A stretch of 64,000 nt of DNA from Austropuccinia psidii (Eukaryota > Basidiomycota > Pucciniomycetes > Pucciniales > Sphaerophragmiaceae): NCBI GenBank assembly GCA_023105745.1, contig JALGQZ010000011.1, positions 31,804,612 through 31,868,611 of the forward strand. Reading direction: 5' to 3'. This document shows, piece by piece, positions 57,344-64,000 of this stretch. The notes below the pieces were generated by a model, which saw only the letters and a program-made list of their open reading frames with translations, did not search any database and was not told the DNA's origin. Numbering within the stretch: position 1 is the first letter of the stretch; every line of letters starts with the position of its first letter. The translations under genes and the position numbers were made by a program.

Positions 57344-58304
57344 TGTCTTTGATCAAATACTGTGCAGCTGGTAACAAACTCAGTAACAGATATATTACCA
57401 GTCCAGAATCTGAGGACAATATTGAAGTGCAAATTTCTAAAAGAGGCACCTTATACAACTCTGAAAAGACTAAATAACCACCAAAAGGGGTGTTTTATCT
57501 TTATATTTTCACTCTTTCTCTTAAAATTGACGTGAAAATGGTGCATACCAGAAATGGAAGCAAATATTCAGTCCAACCAGATGGATGTGGACAAGGAAGA
57601 GGCAAGACCAAATACAGAAGTGTCAAGTCTTCCTCAAGAATGACACATTTGGAGGATTCCAGAGTTTCCCCCCATTCCCAAAGGTCTGTACCCACAAACT
57701 TTGATGAGAATTCTGAATCTGAACTGATTCATGATAATATTTGAAGGGCATAACCACTTTCAAGTGGCAGCAATAGAAATTTATCAATGCAAATACAAAA
57801 ATTTGTTCAGAGCAGCCAATGAAGAGGAGTGGGGAATATGCCCAAGCCTTTGGCAGGGGGCCATGAACTCCTCCTTACACATCAAGAGCTTTCTGGGTCA
57901 GGAGAAGACCGTAGAATGTTTAGGAGGCTGGAGCCCATTGTCTTGCAAAGACAAGGTCAAAAGGAGGAAGGATTGGTTGAAGAACCAAAGTCTTTTATCC
58001 ATAGACCAGAACAAGGAACTGGAAATGAATCCAGCTTTGGAGACAGAAGGCCCAGTGGCGCCTACCAGCTCCAGAAGTGTTCAAAGACAAGCCCAAAAGA
58101 CCTCATAAGAAACAGAGAGGTCCCAAGAACCATCAAGGCAAGGGCAAAGGCAAAGCTAATTGGCACAGACCTTACCCACAAGGGTACAGGATTCCCAAAT
58201 TGGAGCCTTCAGCTGTGGACAGTGTGTTCAATATGGCCAGGACTCTCATGGAATTTACAGCCAAGGAGCAAGAAAGGATGAACAGAACATTTCCATACAA
58301 ATAA
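57344..58304 (+). pseudogene. ORF1 of element D2, decayed
   Basis: The acceptor TTTTTCTAG|TG is kept at 57343. Exon 2 has TAA where D1 has TTA, and the intron-2 donor has changed (AAAAGGGGTG). The alternate gag frame is open from 57731 to 58108, then a frame change leads to 58077-58304, which matches the D1 ORF1 end ([32 protein letters not shown]). Over this stretch the gag frame itself has a TGA at about 57742. Confidence 0.55.
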
Positions 58305-61300
58305 TAGATGAAATACATTTTGTTCAATCTAATATTGATGTAAATATTGGTAAACTTGATGAAAAGCTAACTAAAATAACATTGGACATCAATGACTTAA
58401 AAAAGAATGACAAACAGTCTGCTTAAATGCATAAGTCTGTAATTACCACACTGGAATTACTTACCAATATATGTGACAGAATTGAGAGTAAATATCAAGT
58501 TTAAGATGATGAAATGGAATATCTTTCCATTTTAAACATTAATGATCAACTTAAAACTCTGAAATATCATGTCTTGGAAATTACTAAAAATACCAATCAG
58601 TTTGCCACACATTTGGCAAAAAGTGACAGTGAAAGGCAGAAGTTAAAAAATGATATCATTGCAAATGTAGAACAAATTCATAAGAATTATGAGCCACATA
58701 TGCCAAGACACTCTACACCTTTGACTGAACAAAAATTTCTGTCAAGGAAAGTTTGACCCCATTCTTAGGAGAAAATATTATTTCTGCAAAAGATATTCCC
58801 AAATTGGAAGAATGGCCAACATCCTCTGGTGAAGGAGAATACAACCATATTGAGTTCATCACAACTATTGATGTGTTGCAAGAAGATTTTCACATACCTG
58901 ATGAAATTATAGTGCGCAAATTACACTCTCTGCTTACCAGAACTGCAAATAAATGGTATTACAAGATGAGTATAGATCATGGAAAACATGATTGGTCTTG
59001 GTGGAAATCGGAAATGATTACCAAATGGGCCAATAACTCTTGAAGTTTCAAAATGGAAAATGCTTTTGAAAGTTCCATTTTCAACTCAGAAAAAGATAAA
59101 CCACTTACATGGTTCTTCAAGCAAAAAGACAGATTATCTGCTTTACACCCAGATATGTCTGACACTATGATTAATATAAAAATATTAAGAAAATGTGGAG
59201 GAGAACTAGAACATGCTATCAAGTGCAGATGTGTAGAACCCTGTTAAACAGAGGACTACATTGATTCAATGGAAGATATCATTACTAGAACAAGAATTGG
59301 TAAAACCTGGACTAAAATCCCTATAGAGTCCAAGATGGTCCCAAATATTTCCAGAGAGGACAGAAGACCTGAAAAACCTCTCTTGAAGTGTCATAAATGT
59401 GGAAGCACTTCACATTTAGCCAACACCTGCACCAAAAAGACAAAAGTCAATGAAGTTCAAGTCATTGAAGGAGTTAAGTGTACTGAAGAGAAAGAAGAAT
59501 CTGACCTAGATTCTGAAGTCTCTGAGGATACACCAGTAGAGGACTATACCATTTAAAACATTACAGCTTTCTTTGAGGTCACAGAATTCCATACTCACTT
59601 TCCACAGTACAGTGAGGACTGTCATAACCAGATAGATATCCAAGATGCCAGAATGTATAAACCAAACCTGCTAGAGGTAAAGGTTATACTGCTGGAGCAT
59701 CTTGTATCACATCAATTATGATGAATGACATTGAAGCCAAAGTAAATTTGGATACAGGGGCATTTTGCACTTGTGTGGGCAAATAGTATCCCCAAGTTAT
59801 ACTTCCTGAATTGAAAAACCATTTATTACCAATAGAAGGTGTGCAATTTAGTAGTTCCAGTAACAATATGTACCCTTTGGGCATATTGGACACTTATATT
59901 GTGTTCCCACACCCTGCAGGAAGCATAAGAATGAAGACAGAGATAGTAGTGATAGACAATTGCACATCTCAACATATCATCCTTGAAAATGATTACTTGA
60001 ATATTTATGGTATTGACATCAATAACCATAAAGACAGATATTTCACAATTGGAGGAACCAAAAGACAAAAATTTGCTTTTTTCAATATGTGCAAACAAAT
60101 ATCCATATTATCTTCCAAGAAAGATACTTATAAGGAAGAATTTGTAGCTAATTAACTTGTTGAAGCACAAATTAATCCATCATTGTCAACAAAGACAAGA
60201 CATGAGCTTATTGATGTGTTATACACATATAATAATGCCTTTGCCTCTGATAATGAGCCATTAGGCGCTATAAAAGGGCATGAAGTTGATATTACTCTTC
60301 ATATTGACAGACCATACCCTCCAGTCCTTAGAAGACCAGCTTATCCAGCCAGTCCCAGAGCTAGAGAAGCCTTGGAAAAACATATCCAAGAGTTAATCCA
60401 ACTTGGTGTACTAAGTAAAGTAGGCCATAATGAAGGAGTTGAAGTCACAATACCTGTTATTATTGCTTGGCGTAATGATATATCAAGAATGGTTGGAGAT
60501 TTTGGAGTATTAAATACCTACACAGTTCCAGATAGGTATCCAATTCCTAGAATACAAGAAACCTTGACCCAATTGTCTAAAACCAAGTTTATAAAATCAA
60601 TGGATATGTTGAAAGGCATCCATCAGAATGTTTTGACACCTAAAGCTAAGAGATTACTTAGAATTATCACTCACTGTGGTATTTATGAGTATCAAAAATG
60701 CACCATCTCATTATCAAAGAATGAAAAATACCATCTTCCCTACAGAATTATCTGAAGGATGGGATATCATTCATGTTGATGATATTATTATATGTTCTGA
60801 TTCATGGCCTTTACACCTTGAAAGAATTTCAACAGTACTTCACAAAGTTGCAGAAGTGAATATGAAAATTTCACTCAAGAAATGTAATTTTGGTTTTGAA
60901 GAACTTAAAGCATTAGGACATATTGTTTCTGGTTTAAGCTTGGGTATTGACAAAAACAAAGTGACAGCATTGTTACTTAAGCCAGTACCTCAGAATAAAA
61001 AAGAAATGATGTCTTTTCTTGGATTTGCCAGTTAGTAAAGGCAACACTTGAAATATTTTGCAATTCTGGCCAAGTCACTCTATAGAATCTGTGATCAACA
61101 AACAGTATTTGAGATGACACAGGAGAGAATTAAAGCTTATGAGAAGATAAGGAAAGCTCTTACAGAAGCACCTTTACTCCTCATTCCTGACTGGAATATA
61201 CCTTTTGAATTGTGCATTGATGCATGTGGAGATGGATTAAGGGCAGCCCTACATCAAGTCCAAATTATTGATGATAAACCCACAGAAGGGCCAGTTTGTT

Positions 61301-63226
61301 ACATCTCAAGACAAATCAAACCAACAGAAGCCAGATATGGTGCAAGCCAAAGGGAGTGCTTATGTTTGGTATGGGCACTTGATAAATTACACTATTATCT
61401 TGATGGCAGTTTTTTTGAATTGATAACTGACTGTAATGCCGTGAAATCACTTCTTAACATGAAAACTCCCATCAGACATACGTTGAGATGGCAAATAGCT
61501 ATTCAGGAATATAGAGGAAACATGACCATAGTTCACAAAGCAGGAAACATTCACAAGAATGCTGCTGGACTTAGCAGATGGGCATTAGCCAACACTCCTG
61601 ATAACCCATCCTATGTACCTTTGGAAGCAGAACCACAGATTCCAATTGAAGGAATTAACATAACTGATATTGGGACTGAATTCTTTGAAGAATTCAGAGA
61701 ATCTTAGAAGCAATACAAGAATTGCCATATCCTGACTTCCTTATTAGATAAAGATTTCAAAGATTAATCCTTGGTCAATGCACTGGATGAAGTTTGGAAA
61801 AGTTCCTATTCTGAAGGAATATTTCACTTGTTTGATGGAATAATTTACCACAGAACCAAACATTCTTGTGTGATGACATTGTGTATTAGACTGCTTATCA
61901 ATACCATTCTTCATGAATGCCATGATAGCATATACTCTGGACACCTGTCAGAGGAAAGAACACTTGAAAAAGTGAAGAACTGTGCATGGTGGTCATCTTG
62001 GAGAAAAGAGACCATTGAATATTGCCATTCCTGTGACAGATGCCAAAACGCAAACAGGAGTACAGGCAAGAAATTTGGACTTATGATCCATATTCAAGAA
62101 CCAAAATCCCCTTGGGAAGTTGTTCACATGGATTGGGTCACAGCACTTCCTCCAAGTGGTGATAAAAGCTATAATGCTTGTTTATTCATTGTAGACAGAT
62201 ATAGCAAGACTCCCATATTCTTACCCTGCCATAAAGATGACACAGCTATGGATATAGCTCTTCTTCTATGGAGTAGAGTTATTTCTCATACAGGAACATT
62301 TAAGAATATCATAAGTGACAGAGATTCCAAGTTCACATCTGCACTTCGGATCAAACTTTCATAGATTTTTTGGGACTAAGTTATTATTCTCTACAGCATA
62401 TCACCCTCAAACAGATGGGCTAGCAGAAAGAATGATTCAAATTTTAGAAGACATGATCAGGAGATTTTGTGCTTATGGGTTAGAATTCAAAGACTCAGAT
62501 TGCTTTACCCATGGCTGGTGCACTCTGATACCTGCATTAGAATTTGCATATAAGACATCAGTCCATTCTTCCACAGGTCAAAGTTCTGCTATGTTAGAAA
62601 AAGGATGGAATCCAAGACTCCCAGAAGATACACTGAGGAAAGACTTGATTGACATTCATCCTACAGCTTCCAGCTCCAAACTAATGCTTGATAAAGTGAA
62701 ACATAATGCAAAACAGAGTATGAATGATTCTTTTGAATATGCTAAACAGAAGTGGGACAAGAGTCACAAAGTACCAGACTTCAAAGTAGGGGACTTAGTT
62801 CTAGTTTCAACCTTGAATTTTAATAATATCAAAGGCCCAAAGAAACTTAAAGATTCTTATATAAGACCTTTTTTTATTTTTTCCTTACATGGAACCAATT
62901 CAGTTCAAGTGGAATTAAGTGGTGAATTGGAAAATAAACACCCAACCTTTCCAGTCAGCTTGATAAATCCTTATCAACCAACTGACAAAGAATTGTTTCC
63001 TTTAAGGAACCCAACTCCTTTGACTGTACCACCAGTGGAACAGAGTGAAGACAGAAAAAGAAAGAAAGTCATAAAATAAAGGAGACCTAGGGGTAAACAT
63101 CAGAGAGAATATCTTGTCAGATATAGAAATCCAGTACATGAAGATGAATGGATGGCAGAATCAGAAATACCTGACTCAGATAAGCTCTTAAGAAGATTTA
63201 GACATGAAAGAAGGCCACAAGCCTGA
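57538..63226 (+). pseudogene. gag-pol: Decayed gag-pol of element D2
   Basis: Collinear with D1 from MVHTRNG to the chromodomain end, with at least ten lesions. Stops lie near 57742, 58424, 58503, 59041 (TGG to TGA), 59246, 59554, 60153, 61035, 61706 and 63076. Frame changes occur near 58740, 60700 and 62360. RT reads HVDDII at about 60755, so Tyr is replaced but both Asp remain. Integrase has DRDSKF in place of DRDPKF. RNase H reads NAAGLSR, so its Asp is lost. The codon matching the D1 TAA is TAT here (near 60128). Confidence 0.88.
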
Positions 63227-63371
63227 ATATTTCTATAAATGTGCTTTAAATTGCTTGATCTGAGTAATTTAAAGAGGTTGGACATTGGACATTACCCCCC
63301 TTTGGGGCCTTTTTCTTCTTTTATACCATTGATAAAATTTTAGTACAATTTTATTTTCTGGTGGGAGGGAA

Positions 63372-63722
63372 TGTGAGCCTTGAGGTATATTTTACATACC
63401 CAAATAGGCCACAATTATCTTAAAAATAAATTCTGAACTATGCATAAGCCATAAGTCATTCATATATTCAAAATTCATCATTTTTGATTTCATAAAACAT
63501 GAATAACTTTTTATTGAGTAAGTAAATCATGGATTTAAGGCCAGATTTGGATTCTACACGAAAATTCACCTAGGGTAGCTCCATAGAGCTAATAAGCTCA
63601 AATTAACTCTTGGAGGTGGTAATATGGAAAATACTTCAATACCACATAAACGATCCATGAAAACGTTTGTTTTTCTCTATTTCATGCCAAAATAATGGAA
63701 ATGTGAGAAATCCCATGTTACA
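63372..63722 (+). repeat. 3' LTR of element D2, truncated
   Basis: Starts TGTGAGCCTTGAGG after the polypurine tract GGTGGGAGGGAA. It stops after about 351 bp where the family E LTR is inserted, within the patch CCCATGTTACA also seen in D1. Confidence 0.88.
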
Positions 63723-64000
63723 TGTGAGCCTGTGAGGTATGTATAACATACCCATAAGGCCACAAATGATTTTACAGACAGTTAATTTTGTCTTAAACAG
63801 ACTTTTTAGTTGAATTTAAAATAAAAAATAACAAAAAATTAGTATAACTTTTTTTGGATAAACAAAGTTATAATTATTATGTCATTTTTGGATTCTACAC
63901 CAAAAATAACCTAGGGTACACCCATAGGGTGTTATACCCAAAAACACTTATTTCTTGTGCTATTGGAAGATTTAAGAATCTCACAGTACTAATGTAGCTT
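63723..64000 (+). repeat. LTR, family E, second copy (start only)
   Basis: TGTGAGCCTGTGAGGTATG and what follows match 781-1060 closely, including GATTCTACACC and CCTAGGGTACACCCATAGGG. It runs off the window. TTACA at 63718-63722 would be its target duplicate. Confidence 0.85.

Larger units (their letters stand above)
55058..63722 (+). mobile_element. Element D2: decayed Ty3/gypsy element related to D1
   Basis: A left LTR (55058-56955), PBS, broken gag-pol and a right LTR truncated by the family E insertion at 63723. The overlapping part of the two LTRs differs at several percent by eye, much more than in D1. It inserted into LTR C2. Confidence 0.9.

Overview
This window looks like a repeat-dominated stretch of a rust fungus (Pucciniales) genome, perhaps of the Austropuccinia type. 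That placement is inference: it rests on the AT-rich composition, fungal-type introns, and Ty3/gypsy chromodomain Gag-Pol proteins of the kind I recall from rusts. Most of the 64 kb is nested LTR retrotransposons of several ages. The only probable host features are one small two-exon gene for a secreted cysteine-containing protein (7408-8047, minus), a GC-rich block next to it (about 8395-8850), and a tRNA-Gln(TTG) gene with an intron (14363-14459, minus).

Layout. 1-2635: 3' end of a decayed gypsy element plus its LTR (family E). 2636-5900: decayed Ty1/copia pol, minus strand. 5900-15800: host-like, gene-poor DNA with the secreted-protein gene and the tRNA. 15830-17716: old LTR remnant. 17722-27420: complete Ty3/gypsy element A (minus), two 1439-bp LTRs, 5-bp TSD TATAT, one 1951-codon Gag-Pol ORF. 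27426-29014 plus 39302-39370: LTR of an older minus-strand element G, split by A (probably) and by D1. 29015-39301: complete Ty3/gypsy element D1 (plus), LTRs of 1923/1924 bp, TSD ATTAG, Gag-Pol open except for one in-frame TAA. 39371-42085: decayed body of G. 42086-53445: element B (minus), a decayed relative of A, carrying solo LTR C1 (44749-46502). 53446-53985: copia fragment. 53986-55057: LTR fragment C2. 55058-63722: element D2 (plus), a decayed relative of D1, whose right LTR is cut by another family-E LTR from 63723.

Main result. In both autonomous-type families (A/B and D1/D2), reading frames, splice-site consensus and phase all fit a second protein, called ORF1 here. It would be made from a spliced RNA and overprinted on the start of gag in another frame. 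In A, a donor ACAA|GTAAGT just after the PBS and an acceptor TTCAG|TG would create the start codon at the exon junction (A|TG). A second intron of 68 nt then joins an upstream ORF exactly to an open alternate frame of gag. D1 has the same plan: donor ACAA|GTAAGT inside the LTR, acceptor TTTAAG|TG, second intron 261 nt, phase preserved. In both, the Gag-Pol ATG lies inside the second intron, so splicing would choose between Gag-Pol and ORF1. In D1 the 1,224 nt before the Gag ATG contain no ATG in any frame, as expected if unspliced RNA is scanned to Gag.

A and D1 look recent (LTR differences by eye about 8 of 1439 and about 17 of 1923), yet each has a lesion. A has Asn for the first Asp of the RT YxDD motif and Tyr for a conserved RNase H Asp. 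D1 has the single TAA at codon 863.
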